Source of the DNA: Nematopogon swammerdamellus
Lineage: Eukaryota > Arthropoda > Insecta > Lepidoptera > Adelidae
Assembly (NCBI GenBank): GCA_946902875.1
Contig: OX336340.1
Coordinates: forward strand, 2,898,351 to 2,962,350
Reading direction: 5' to 3'
DNA length: 64,000 bases
Shown: positions 48,915 to 62,700 of the stretch, piece by piece
Numbering within the stretch: the first letter of the stretch is position 1
Layout of the letters: each line of letters begins with the position of its first letter
The notes under the pieces: model-generated
Databases searched by the model: none
The model's input: only the letters and a program-made list of their open reading frames with translations
Told to the model about the DNA's origin: nothing
Made by a program: the position numbers and the translations under genes

Positions 48915-50252
48915 CACAGTGTCAAATATGACCATAAAATCGGATACGTCCTTTTTATTCCAGAAATTAATAGATTTAGTTATTTATAATGCTAGAGTAA
49001 AACTCCCCCGCCTCTGCGACTTTTAGTTTAGGAGAAATAATTTTTTGAAAATTACACTTTTTTAGTTTACTATAAAAATAATTCTACAATTAAAACTAAG
49101 TTACTTATTTATATTTCACTCAGCCTTATCAAAGACCCTTTCGAATATCCACATTTGAAAAGTTATTCGAGGCTGTGTAAGTTTACAGAAATCGAATTAT
49201 ATTTATTTTTTATTTTTTTAATTTTTTTTTTTTCTCCCAGATCCCATAGTAGTAGGCGGAGATATTTATACCGAAAATAGTTCACTGTTTCCTCTGTCCG
49301 TTAAAAAAAAACCGACGCCTAATTCCATGGGATTAAGAAGTTACAGGAGTTATTCGCTATGGGCTAGGGTTGTTACTAGAACGAATAAAAATTTTCCCAT
49401 TTTTTATTTATTTATTTTTGACATTTGATTAATTTTATTGTATTGTTTCGTGATTTCTTTTAATAATAATTAGCTTGTTTTGGTTTTTGTTTTTGTTTTT
49501 TTTTTGTTTTTTTTTTTATGGAAACTGACACGGCTCGCTAAATCACCTACACTACAGCATTCGTGATGTCAGCCCATAACACCGGGAGAACTAGGTATGC
49601 ATGCCATGTCAGTGTTTCCCTTCATTTCATGTCGGCTACTATGTTTAAAATTGGGGAGGCGTATGTCCAGCAGTGAACACATACACACTGACTGACTAAC
49701 TGACCAGTCCATATACATCCACTGCTGGGACCATATCATCATTTTGCGGAAAAATAAAAGATTTTGTAAAGTGCCAACCCTATTGCCCGAAACTTGATAA
49801 TTGCACTAAAATGAGCATAACTTCTTAAACCCATGGAATTAGGCGTCGGTTTTTTTTTAACGGACAGAGGAAATAGTGAACTATTTTCGGTATAAATATC
49901 TCCGCCTACTACTACGGGATCTAGGAGAAAAAAAATAAAATAAAAAAAATTAAAAAAATATATAATTCGATTTCTGTAAACTTTCACAGCCTCGAATAAC
50001 TTTTCAAATGTGGATATTCGAAAGGGTCTTTGATAAGGCTGAGTGAAATTTAAATAAGTAGCTTAGTTTTAATTGTAGAATTATTTTTCGTTTTTTCGAA
50101 ACTAAAAAAGTGTAATTTTCAAAAATTTATTTCTCCTAAACTAAAAGTCGCAGAGGCGGGGGAGTTTTACTCTAGCATTTTAAATAACTAAATCTATAAA
50201 TTTCTGGAATAAAAAGGACGTGTCCGATTTTATGGTCATATTTGACACTGTG
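48915..50252. mobile_element. Transib-like foldback element with RSS-like ends
   Basis: Inverted arms of about 430-460 bp. Both ends read CACAGTGTCAAATATGACC inward, flanked by the 5-bp duplication CGGCA (48910-48914 and 50253-50257). CAC-starting ends with a 5-bp GC-rich duplication are the Transib rule, and CACAGTG is the RAG heptamer. No transposase. The centre holds a truncated antisense SINE (49512-49640) and an RTE-type tail. It splits a type D SINE whose other copies show the empty site. Confidence 0.8.
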
Positions 50253-50398
50253 CGGCATGGCATTCGCAACCACCACACAACGCAATGTCTATAGGCGTTG
50301 TTAGACACCTTACGGGTGGCGCGGCGGCATTATGTCGCGCTTTCAATAGAAGAAAAAAAAACAATGAAATTACCGAAGGCGGTGGGATCTGTACCCTA

Positions 50399-50567
50399 AT
50401 CACGAGATTTAACCTACACTGCGTACTACGCTACGCCGCAGCGTTCTCCGCATCATTGTGTATGGAGAAACGAAGTTCGCAAATCTATCACTAGAGGCGC
50501 TGCTCCGTTTCTCCATACAAAATGATGCGGAGAACACGGCGTAGCGTAGTAGGTTAAATCTCGTGAT
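50399..50567. repeat. 169-bp hairpin in the presumed ASB-like 3' UTR
   Basis: Arms of about 75-80 bp starting ATCACGAGATTTAACCTAC and including GTTCTCCGCATCATT. It begins about 40 bp after the TGA. Could be a small MITE. Confidence 0.75.
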
Positions 50568-50604
50568 CATCGAAACCGCTATCGAGAGGTAAAATTGCTA
50601 TAAA

Positions 50605-50790
50605 TCACAGATCAAAATTGAGAATGTACTCCTTGAGCGAGTGGGGCAGGTTCAGCTTGCCGATGTGGACGGCGGGCTTGCGTCCGATCGCCTGGTAGAT
50701 GTGCAGACGCGCCAGCTGCTTCAGACTCCGGGGCACTCGGTACATCTCCTTGATGAGAGCCACTACGTTCTCGGTCGACTTGGCCGGCAC
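50605..50790 (-). CDS. ASB-like gene terminal exon with SOCS box
   Basis: Acceptor ttccttacag, 61 codons then TGA. SOCS-box pattern: VPRSLKQLARLHIYQAIG (BC-box-like L-x-x-L-x-R) and a C-terminal LPHSLKEYILNFDL. About 40 bp past the stop, a 169-bp inverted repeat lies in the presumed 3' UTR. Confidence 0.88.
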   Translation of the reverse strand: MPAKSTENVVALIKEMYRVPRSLKQLARLHIYQAIGRKPAVHIGKLNLPHSLKEYILNFDL

Positions 50791-53700
50791 CTGTAAGGAA
50801 GTGAGGTCATTTTTAGGGTTCCGTATCCGTTGTACGGGACCCTATTACTAAGCCTACGTCGTCTGTCTGTCTGTCCGAGGGCTGTATCTCTTGAACCTTA
50901 ATAGGTAGCCCGTTGAAATTTTCACATAATATGTGTTATTTATTATGGCCGATATGACAACAAATAATAAAAATAAGAAAAAGTAAAAAATTCACGGGGG
51001 TCTCCATACAAGAAACTAAAAAGTGTATTTTAGGTTTACGAGGTTATCATTATTATTATTGCATTTCATAAAACGATACGGCCATACGAAACCCTCGGTG
51101 CGCGAGTTTGACTCGCACTTGGCCAGTTTTTTCGGATCCAATAGGACTGAGAAATATTGGCCGGTACAGTCTTCAAGGAAAAGACAAATAAGGGGTGTTA
51201 TACAAAAATTCTCACAAATTCTGATACACCGAATTGATTCTAACCGCATACAAACCTTACGTACAATTCCCGGGAGCAAATAATGCATTTCGAGCTTTAG
51301 AAAGAGACAATCCGGTTGTAGAGCGTCGTCCCTGTCACGCAGAGACGTGCGAGTTCTGGCATTTTAGTGGCAGCGTTCTTCACCAAAAATGTTGTATAAG
51401 ATATGTAAGAGGAAAAAAAAAATCAGAAAAAATTTCATTTCAGTTTGTGCGTGTGCGCGCGCTGCGTTAAATCTCCACGCCCGAAAATGGGGTGGGCTTG
51501 CTGCATTTTGATTGGTAGAAATTTTTGCAATTTTCTTCCCATACAGTGACGGCCCATATAGCCATTACGTCTCTGGTCTGCGACAATAAGAGCAATACAA
51601 GACCATCATTACCTGAGCTATATACTGCGTATGGAGACTCTTGAGGCAGGCGTAGAGAGGCGCATGCTCCATCGTGAGATAGAAGAGGTAAGCGATCTTC
51701 GCGTAATTCATCTCCGGATTCAGCAGAATGTTCTCCTTCTTGACAATCAGCGTTATGAAGTAATAAAGTATGAAATTCTTGGACCCGTTGCGAAACGAAT
51801 TGCGATTTTCGATCGGCTCGCGATTGTACATCACGTTTTGGTTTTCGCTCTCGTTGCAAAACATCGAAATGAGACTCTTGTCGGAGAGGTGAGTGTTGGG
51901 ATCGGCGCCGTACTGCATCAGCGTCTGTATCAGCTGGTAGATGCACGAGAGGTCTTCCGCGCTTCGAACGTTGCGTATCATGTCGGCGCAGCTCTGCAGT
52001 ATGTGCTGAGTGTTGATCGAGACTCGAACGTTGCAGTCGAGGCCGTGCTGCAGCAGGAGAACGAGGAGGTTCTTGAGGAAGTCGAAGTTGGAGCGCTTCT
52101 GCTGGTCGCAGTTGAGTGTGATGTTCTCGCTGATGGCGAAGATGAGGACGTGCAGCGGCGTGAGGTTGCAGCGGTACGAGCAGTTTGGATTCGCGCCGTA
52201 TTGCAGAAGAATGCGAATGCAGTTCAGGTAGCAGACCTGAAATATAAGCAAAGTCAGGCCACGGAGACGAGATAAAGAAAGTAAACAAACTAACCTTCAC
52301 TGAGTTGCATTATCAACCCAGTCGCGGCTACAATTTGAGCCTACCACCTAGTAAGGGGCAAGACCTACAGTATTCACCGGTTCCAAACGGTGAAGCAGTA
52401 GGTATGTATTAATTCAATACCAAAAACTTCACTTGAAAAATTTGCGACCACTTCGTCGAAGTTATCAGGTCTTCTCCAGAGCCAACGAAGGTTCTCCAAA
52501 CACCGATGTAGGTGCGAATAATTTGGGTAGCTGGAGAACCCCTCGGGGGTTCGGGGACCACTCCAACCAAGAGCGACTGCCCGCTAAAACAACAAACTGT
52601 GGGGCTTCAAAATGCACAAGACTTTGTGGTTCCACTCATTGAACAATGAGGGTGACTTTTATGATACACACTAACAGTGCAGATAGTGTGTGCCATTATA
52701 AAAGTTAAGGCTACAAAACAGCCAATCAGTCAGTCAGTGTGTAAGCATCGACGGTTGGACATACACTTCTCCAATTTTCCTCCAGTCCTCCCAGACTTCG
52801 TCGGATGTTGTATTCTTCATCGTATCCTGTGTTTGAACCTGTAAGGATGTGTAACTGGATCCATAAAGAATTCTTGGCCAGGATTATTTTTTTTTTGTTT
52901 AATTTATTTCAGACAGGCAGCCTAGGCTGATACGTCTAAATCTAGTTAAACTTTGTTGTTTTTGTCATTAGCTTGGGTTTTTTTTAATTTTTTTAAAATT
53001 AAATTATCGTTCTTGAGCACTCTTTTTGAGATTATGTTTTATTTGTTAAATATTTATCTAGTCTATTTTTGAATTGGTTGGTACTAAGTGCGCTTATTAC
53101 TTCCTCTGGATGTTGGTTCCAGTCGTCCACCACTCTGTTATGAAATGTTTGCGAGTATTGCTGTTAAAGATTGTTCGACTTAGTTTCATGCTGTGACCTC
53201 GAAGATGAATGTTTTGGTTCAATATGAACATTTGGATCAGCTCAGGGCAATCGTATTTACACGTCAGAATTTTATACACCTCTATTAGATCCCCTCTCTG
53301 GCGTCGAGCTTCCAGGGAGGGCAGCTTTAGCACTTTGAGTCTCTCTTCATAGCTAAGATGTCGTAACTCCCGTGGTATTTTTGTGAATTTTCTTTGGACT
53401 CGTTCTTTTTTTTTTTTTTTTATGGAAACTTGGCACGGTTGGCTACATCACCTAATCACCTACAACATCCGTGATGTCAGCCCATAACACCGGGTGAACT
53501 AGGTGCCATGTCAGTGCTGCCCTTCATTTCGCGCTGGCTACACTGAACTGGACGGAAAACACGAACTATTTACATAGCCGTTTCGACCGACGTTTCGTTC
53601 AGTGCGGTGGTACCAACCCGGCCGGGATAAACCCTACCACCTAGTAAGGTAAGAAGGGAAGGGACCTACAGTTTAACGTGGTATCCGAACCACGGTCAGC

Positions 53701-56700
53701 CTCCAACAGTCGGGCGGTCATCCATCCAATAACTGACCGCACCATTAAGCTGCCGAGGCTGACGATCCCTTAGTCGACTTTTACGACATGCGACGGGGAG
53801 AGACGCAGTGGGACTATTCTTTTTAAGTACCGACCCCACACGGTACAAGTACAAGTAAGTTCTAGTTGTTGAATATCCTTCGAGAAGTACGGCTGCCAGT
53901 TCTGAAACCCATATTCCAGTAGAGGGCGGATAAATGACTTGAACATTTTGAGCATTGTAGGCGGTGTCAAGACATGAAAGGCCTTTTTATTAATTAGGTA
54001 TATCACAGAGTTGGCTCTTTTGACGATTTCTCATATGTGAGGCTCCCATTTCAGATCATAGTTGATGGTTAAACCGAGATCCCTCTGCGATGTAACAGGC
54101 TGTAGCTGTATGTGGTTTAGGTGATATGGTAAAAATTAAGTTTCTTGATTATTTGTGTGTATTAAGAAATAATTACCAGTGCATTCAGCTATATAATGAT
54201 GTGCGACTGGAGTAGGATAGAGTAGTTCTCAAGCGAACAATAAATATAATCAGACATGAATTACCTTCATGGAATGATTAAAATGATGCAGCGGATCCTT
54301 ATTGATAAGTGGAACAAGGCACACCATGATGGGCGCTGAGCCGTCGCGGCCCACAGTATTCGGCTCACCTGCAAATAAAACATTTTTGCTTGGCGCCATC
54401 TCTTGGCCATGTTGATAGCACAAGTGTGTTCGCTAGGCGCCAATAGTTGGCGCTACAGCTTCGAACTTTCGTGAGGTCTAGAGAACTGTCAATGGTCATA
54501 CAAAATTTTGTGCTTTTGGGGTTATATATATCAGGTATACTGACATTTCAGCCCATTTCAGAAATTATAATAAAGAACGGATCGATGCGTGTGGTCGATT
54601 GTCGTATCTGTACATGACTTGTTTATAGATTTTTTTTTTATGGAAACTTTACACATTTGGCTCCTTCAGTTACAATATCCGTGATGTCAGCCCACAACAC
54701 CTTGGCGAACTAGGTGCCATGTCAGTGCTTCCCTTCGGTCGTGCCGGCTACACTGAACTGGATGGAAAATGCGAACTATTTGCATTCGATCGACGTTTCA
54801 TACAGTGCGGTGGTACCAACCCGGGCGGACACCCTACCACCTAGTGAGGTAAGAAGAGAAGGGACCTATAGTTTTACGTGGAATCCGAACCGCGGTCAGC
54901 CTCCAACGGTCGAGCGGTCACCCATCCAATGCGGTCACGGTTGTGCTCATGATCACGATTGACAGTCGACCGCATCACTAAGCTACCGAGGCTAACAGAT
55001 TCGACATATTCATAATCTTATGTTTTGAAAGAAAGTACCCCTTGTTTGCTTGTTTATTTATGCCCCCATACTGTAACTCACTGAAGTGTGACGGCAGGCC
55101 TCACGCACTCTAACTACCTACGGGTCACGCACTTGCGCGCGCTAACTACCTACGGGCCGCCGGCGGTCTATTTCAGTGGAAATTCGTCAGCCGCGCGAAG
55201 TATACATAGACGTTCGCCCACGCAACTGCGCGCAGCTGCAAAGCAATAATCACTTTACACTCGATCGTTAAGGTACATTTTCGCACGCAGCGATTGGCGA
55301 CGTGAAACAGTAGGCTATTAAAGCCCGAAGGCAGGAACATTTTCTATGGAGTGATTTATCTGTTACGAAGTAACTATTAAGTAATCTGTGATGGTTGGCT
55401 ACATCACTACATCATCACTACGCTACAGACGTAGCGGACTATGTGAGGTAGCATAAAAGAGTGTACCGCCGTGCGAGAGCAGCATGTTGAGCAGCTCGTA
55501 GCAGACGTCCCAGTCGCGGACGTGCCGCAGCATGTACGCCAGCGCCGAGTTGCCAGGCCGGTTGGCTACATCACTACATCACTACGCTACAGACGTAACG
55601 GACTATGTGAGGTAGCATAACTGAACGTACCGCCGTGCGCGAGCAGCATGTTGAGCAGCTCGTAGCAGACGTACCAGTCGCGGACGTGCCGCAGCATGTA
55701 CGCCAGCGCCGAGTTGCCGGGCCGGTTGGCCGAGTGGCGCGCGCCGGCCGCCAGCAGCGCGTGCGCCAGCGTCAGCACGTCCCACTTGCTCCACCGGTCA
55801 TAGCCGTAGTGAGCCTCACTACATCACTACATCATCACTACGCTACACATGTAGCGGACTATGTGAGGTAGCATAACTGAACGTACCGCCGTGCGCGAGC
55901 AGCATGTTGAGCAGCTCGTAGCAGACGTCCCAGTCGCGGACGTGCCGCAGCATGTACGCCAGCGCCGAGTTGCCGGGCCGGTTGGCTACATCACTACGTC
56001 ACTACGCTACAGACGTAGCGGACTATGTGAGGTAGCATAACTGAACGTACCGCCGTGCGCGAGCAGCATGTTGAGCAGCTCGTAGCAGACGTCCCAGTCG
56101 CGGACGTGCCGCAGCATGTACGCCAGCGCCGAGTTGCCGGGCCGGTTGGCCGAGTGGCGCGCGCCCGCCGCCAGCAGCGCGTGCGCCAGCGTCAGCACGT
56201 CCCACTTGCTCCACCGGTCATAGCCGTAGTGAGCCTCTTCTAGCGCGTACCTGCACAATGAGGCGATATGGCTCATTATGGGCAATAGGAAAATTAAGTG
56301 CACGCATACAACTGCTGCTTAGGCTTAAATACGCATGATAAACCATGTTTGCAACATAGGTTCGCATAGCTCTTAAATTTTTTTGATAGCATAACAAGTG
56401 GAACTATGTAGGCTTTCCAAGTAAAACTTTAATCAAATATTACCCCAAGAAAAGTTAGTTCATTAGCAAGGTTTCCGTATTGGATGTAAGATGGCCGCAT
56501 AGCAGCCTCGGTTGTGTTCTCCTCTAGTCTAGTATAGCCAGCAATTCAGGGAAGTCTCCGGTACGGCACCTTCCTTCTCGGAGGTGATATTGGCTGGTCG
56601 GAGCATGCGCTTTGGCACCTCTGACTCAGCCACCCATACCGGACTACATAAAAAAAGCTTTAATGACAAGTTTTCATTGTTATGTTTATGACGATGTTGC

Positions 56701-59700
56701 ACTCGAACCAAAATTTTAGAGATTTTATTACAGTTAAAAAGGATTCTCTTAGTTTACCAATATCATTGTTTTCAGTACAACTGAGGTATCGTCTGTAAAC
56801 ATTACCCATCTCTATATCGTCTGCTATACAGCTTGAGATGTCGTTAATATAAGTTAGAAACAATAATGGTCCCAGGATGGAACCCTGCAGTACACCCAAT
56901 GTAATTGATTCTACATTTGATTTTAATCCATTGATGTCACATATTTAAGCTCTATTTTCTAAATATGATTGGAATATATGAAATTCATTGTCTCTTATAC
57001 CGTAATGTTCTAGTTTCATTAGTAATATTTCGTGATTTACACAGTCAAAGGCTATATAGATAGACAGACATATATATAGACAGGTCAAGGTCGAGTCTAA
57101 TCTAGAGAAGTTAATATTGATATTACTATAGAAGCATCCCCCGTTGAGTTATTTCCGAAATCCAAATTGTTTACAATTTAAAAGTTCATATCAGTAAACA
57201 ATTTAATTAACCGACAATAATGTTTACCTAACGACGAGCGCGTGCAGGGGAGTGTTGCCCAGACTATCCGGAGCATTAATAATCTCCTTGCACCCTCGCT
57301 CTAGTAACAGTCTTATTGTAGCCAGCGTGTCCTCGGCACTCTTCCGAGCGACCAGCAACACTGCAACATAAGCGGAGTATGAATAATATATTGCAGATAG
57401 CAGGAGTAGGAATACTGTAGCAATACTTCTCAAAATTCGACGACTTCTTCAAATCACTCACCTACTGCATTGTCAAATACCAATGTCAAGCATAGATTGA
57501 TTGCAGCAATAAATGACAAAAAAATGCATGTGAAATAATCAGAAATAAAAAATTGTACATTTGGTGCGGACATACCTGAAATTTCATATCCACGCATTGT
57601 ACCATGTTTAGGTTAAGGACCGGGCTAGATGGAGTCGTTTAATTTTATAATAGAAAAAGAAATGAAAGTGATACAGACCGACATGTAACAGTGTCATCTG
57701 CTGCGTGCACGTCCTCACCGATGGGTCGGCGCCGTGCTGCAGCAGCAGCTCCACGAACTTGAGCTCGTGCAGCACCGCCTGGTGGATCGGGTAGTACTCG
57801 TCCTTCAGCATGTGCAGCTCGTCCGATCTCACGTTCACCTACCACGACGAGGCTATATTTTAGAGTATATTCTTTAGAAAGTCTGCAGTTTTTTTATGAA
57901 ACTGACACGGTTGGCAACGTCACCTACTACATCCGTGATTCAAAAAATTCAAACCCATGACAACGCCATCATCAACGACAAACTTTCATATATATAAACA
58001 ATTTTATCTGACGACGACAATAACGAAATATTGTGTTTTTTTAATTAAGAATGTAAATAATATACACGGTGTTGCAGTTGCCCCCGTAATATTTTTAACT
58101 GACATAAGGGGGTTATTCTATAAGTGAAACTAAACAACTTCTGTGAAGAAAAAAATTTTTTTGAAACAAAAAAAAAAAAATTTTTTTCCATACAAATTTT
58201 AATTACCTATTCTAATTCCTATTTTCCTATAATATTCCTATTTTAATTGACCTGGATGTGCTGGGAGTTAACTCGGAAACATTTACCTATGTCAGCGACT
58301 CGCACGGGAGCCGCAGGTGGTTAGATCACTGCGTCGTCACCCATTCAGCCTCTCGGACTATTATTTCTGTGCAAGTTTTAAACGATGTCTTTTGGAGTGA
58401 TCACTTCCCACTTGTGATTAGGTGCGATTCGAATGGCATAATTCCAAAACTGTACAACACCTCGAACAATACGCATAATGTAAAATATATTTGGGGTAAC
58501 AGAGAGCCAGAACAAATAAACAGATATGCACAAATTTGTGAGGATGTCTTTCAGAATATGTTGTTAAGTGATGATTGCGACTGTGATAATTTTGAATGTA
58601 TTATTAAATGTTTAAATGAAAAGATGAATAATTTTGAAAACTACAATATGTACCAGTTAGAAAATTGTTTCTGCAGTATTAAGGTAATCTGTGATAATGG
58701 AAAATTTTACAAGATTTTAAACAATTCAACTTTAGATGAAATTTCATACAAGCGTTTTATTGATTTATTATATTTTAACATTGTACAAACACTGCAGTTC
58801 GCCTCTGAGCAAACATTCCGCCCCACGCGCGCGCGCAATGTAGTGGTAGGGTGGAATTACCATGTCAAGAGTGCTTATGATAACGCAAAGTCAGCATTTC
58901 GAGAATGGATGTCACGCGGCAAACCGCAATCTGGGCCTTTTTTAGACGAAATGCGTTCGGCACGTAAACAATTTAAAAGTAAACTCAAATGGGCCCAGAA
59001 TAATCAAGAACTGATTAGGTTGAATATTCTGGCCCGCCACAGACGTGAAAAGAATTTTTCCAAGTTCTGGAAAGCGACGAACAAACTTAAGCACGCATCT
59101 AGTCTACCTCTGTCTGTTGAAGGAATTCAAGATAAGAAACAGATTGCGGATCTGTTTGTTCGTCGCTTTCGAGTTGACAGTAACATTGATGAAGACGCAT
59201 CCAGCCTCAGCGATGACGACTGTCGTGATCGGGAGAGGATTAAATTTACACCAAACGAGATTTTTGAGACAATAAAGAAAATGAAAAGAGGTAAATCGCC
59301 CGGTCACGACAGTTTAAGCGTTGAACACGTTCTGTACGCGGGCCAGAGTATTCACAACGTTCTATCACTATTCTATAACCTATGTGTTAAATACAATTAC
59401 CTGCCGTGTGACATCATGCGTACTGTGGTGGTACCAATAGTTAAAAACAAAACCGGGGATATCTCGTCGAGCGCTAATTATAGGCCGATATCCCTGGCCA
59501 CCATATTAGCCAAGGTGTTCGAGCGTCTCGTTCAGCCGAGGATACTATCTCACTTGAAGCTGGACGATGCACAGTTTGGCTTCAGACCGGGATTATCGAC
59601 TGACTCTGCGATTTTCTCGCTTAAACGCACGGTTAGTCGGTATACTCGGAACGAAACATCTGTGTATGCGTGTTTCCTCGACCTGAGTAAGGCGTTCGAC

Positions 59701-62700
59701 ACGGTTTGCTATGGAAAATTATGGCGGAAGCTTCATGGGGCCGGGGTGCCGGGTGAGGTCACCCAGCTCCTCAAATACTGGTACACCAATCAAGATAACT
59801 GCGTACGTTGGGGGGGCGAGTTATCGGATCCCTACAGGTTGTGTTGTGGTGTGAGACAGGGCGGGTTGACCTCTCCCGACCTGTTCAACCTGTATGTTAA
59901 TGACCTGATCGCTGAACTCAGCAACACCGACGTCGGACTCAAGCTGGGTTCAAGATATGTTAATAACCTGAGCTACGCTAACGACATGGTGTTGCTGAGT
60001 CCATCGATCAAAGGACTTCGAAGACTCTTAACAGTGTGCGAGAGATACGCGGCGGAACATGGGCTCGCGTACAACGTCAAAAAGACTGAAATGATGGTAT
60101 TCAAACACCGTGCTGGGCCGAACCATGTTCCGCCAGTATATCTAAATGGCTCAGTCATAAAACGGGTTGAACAGTTTAAGTACCTTGGTCACGTGCTGAC
60201 TTCCGACCTGAAAGATGATGCTGATATTGAGAGGCAGCGGAGGGCATTATCCGTGGTTGGCAATATGGTGGCTAGGAGGTTTGGCAAATGCCCTGAGGAG
60301 GTGAAAATTACCCTATTCAGGGCATATTGCCAAACTTTCTACACGTGCCAACTGTGGACGACGTACACAAAAGGGGCGTATAATGGTGTAAGAGTCCAGT
60401 ACAACAACATCTTCAGGCAGCTCATGCAGTTGCCCAGACACTGCAGTGCATCGGGCATGTTTGCAGATGCAAGAGTGCAGGACTTTTACGCCATTATGCG
60501 CTCCAGGGTATCCGGATTCCGACAGAGACTCGTGATGAGCTCGAACGAGATTCTCGCAGGGCTTTCACAAAGCCTGTGCGGCGGAATGTTTGCCCACTGG
60601 GAAAAAATTATGACTACACCCAACGGGGTATGAAATGTTTGCTGTTATTTTTTAATTTTTTATTGTGTGTTGTGTATGTATTGTGAAGTGTGGGTTTTTT
60701 TGCCTGAATAAAGAATTTTATTATTATTATTATTTTATATTCTTTATTTCACGTTTTTAAAATATATTATATTAATTTTACATACATTTTACAAAAAGTA
60801 ATAAAAATACACAAAATTAATATAAAATCTAAATAAAAACGGTAATGTACGCCGGCGGCGGGAGGCAAGCCTCCAAGCACGCCGGCGGGTGCAGGCCGTG
60901 GCTACGGAGCTCTCCGAGACGACGCGAGGCAAGCTATTATTATTATTATTATTATTATTCTCAAAATGTATGGAGAAAAAAAAATTTTTTTTTTCCTCAA
61001 ATAAAACAGTCGTAGAACAAAAGTTGTTCTATTTCACGTACAGAATCACCCCCTTTCGGGTTTTACGGTTGGGGTTGCAACACCGTGTATAATATATAGT
61101 TATTTTTATATTATAAAAATAACTATAAACCAAATATTGGTATAAAAAAGTATTTAATTCATAGTTATAAAGTCTCACCAGATGCTGTACACACTTCCAA
61201 GCGGCCCTTTCACACGCGATGTGCAACAGTGGTTTTCTAGCTCGAAACGGCATCTGCAAACAAAAGCAATCCTTAATTATCGATAAAAATGTAGCAGTTA
61301 TATATATAAGAAGAAAAATCATTTGTAAAATAAGGGCTTATCAACTACTTTTTTTTAATGGAAACTGGCACGGTTGGCTACATCACCTACATTATCCGTG
61401 ATAACACCGGGTGAACTAGGTGCCATGTCAGTGCTTCCCTTCGGTTGTGCCGGCTACACTGAACTGGACGGAAAACACAAACTATTTACATAGCCGTTTC
61501 GACCGACGTTTCATTCAGTACGGTGGTACGAACCCGGGCGGGTTGAGCCCTACCACCTAGTAAGGTAAGAAGGGAAGGGACCTACAGTTTTACGTGGACT
61601 CCGAACCACGTTCACCCTCCAACAGTCGAGCGGTCACCCATCCATGTACTGACCGCGCCCAGCGTCGCTTAACAATCAATAGCGACAGTCGACTGTCTGC
61701 CCCACTGAGCTATCGAGGCTGACGTATTTTCGTATGACGTATTGACATACTTTCCATTCAGCGCCGCGGTGGCAATCCGGTCCGCTTAAACCTACCACCT
61801 AGTAAGAATGTCGTAAATAGATTTGGAATATTGTTTTTTAAATACTAAAGAAAATTTATCTACTACAGATTGTAAGAAGTGACAGCTACCCAAGGCTCCT
61901 CCATTTTCTGCGTCAACAGGTTCAGAATGTTGATCTGGTCTCCGTCGATGGCGTAGTAGATCGCGCTCTGCAGTTTGTTGATTTGCCTCTGAGCGGGAAA
62001 GTCTTTCCCCTCCGCCATCGCTGCAAATATTAATTTAGTCAATTACTTACAAAACATACAGAGTTCTGTTCTATTTCGTTTTATTGTTGAATTGTTGAAA
62101 ATTAAAATTATAAAACAAACCATTTTGAATTTTTCTTATTTTTAACACTTTCACGGACAGTCATATCGAACAGGTTTAAGTACCTGTGATATGACGGTTT
62201 GTCCACAGCCGTTACCGTCCACTGGCTGTATGGGTACATGCGCGTTTCCGCATTCGCACCAAAGTAGCGGATATTGGACACCGGGTGGCTAAGCTCAAGG
62301 GCAGTGGGCTGGGCACGTTGCATTAGCCGAAGAGACAATGACCGTTGGAGTAACCGTGTCCTACACTGGCGGCCAACGGGACAGGAAAACGGAGTGCGTA
62401 CGACATCAAGTACGTCGGCGGAAAGCAGTGGTTCCGTATCGCTGAAGGCCGGGAGGACTGTAGGAAAATTGGAGAGGTGTATGTCCAGCAGTGGACGCTT
62501 ACACGCTGACTGACTGTATTTAGGCAGCGGCAAACATTTTTGTAAAGCAGACTAAGTGCACATTGAAAAAATTTCCAGTGAAGTTTCTTGTCAGTTCTTC
62601 TTCGCTGTAATAATCGTACTGGCGGAATGTTACAATGTAAATATGACAATTCTAAGCACAGTGTATTGCCAAGAGAGGATAAATAAACAATAAAAAACCG

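Noticed and set aside
51467..52300. 277- and 214-codon frames opposite or overlapping the ankyrin exon
   Set aside because: Shadows of the real ankyrin exon 51613-52236, which alone has ankyrin motifs and splice sites.
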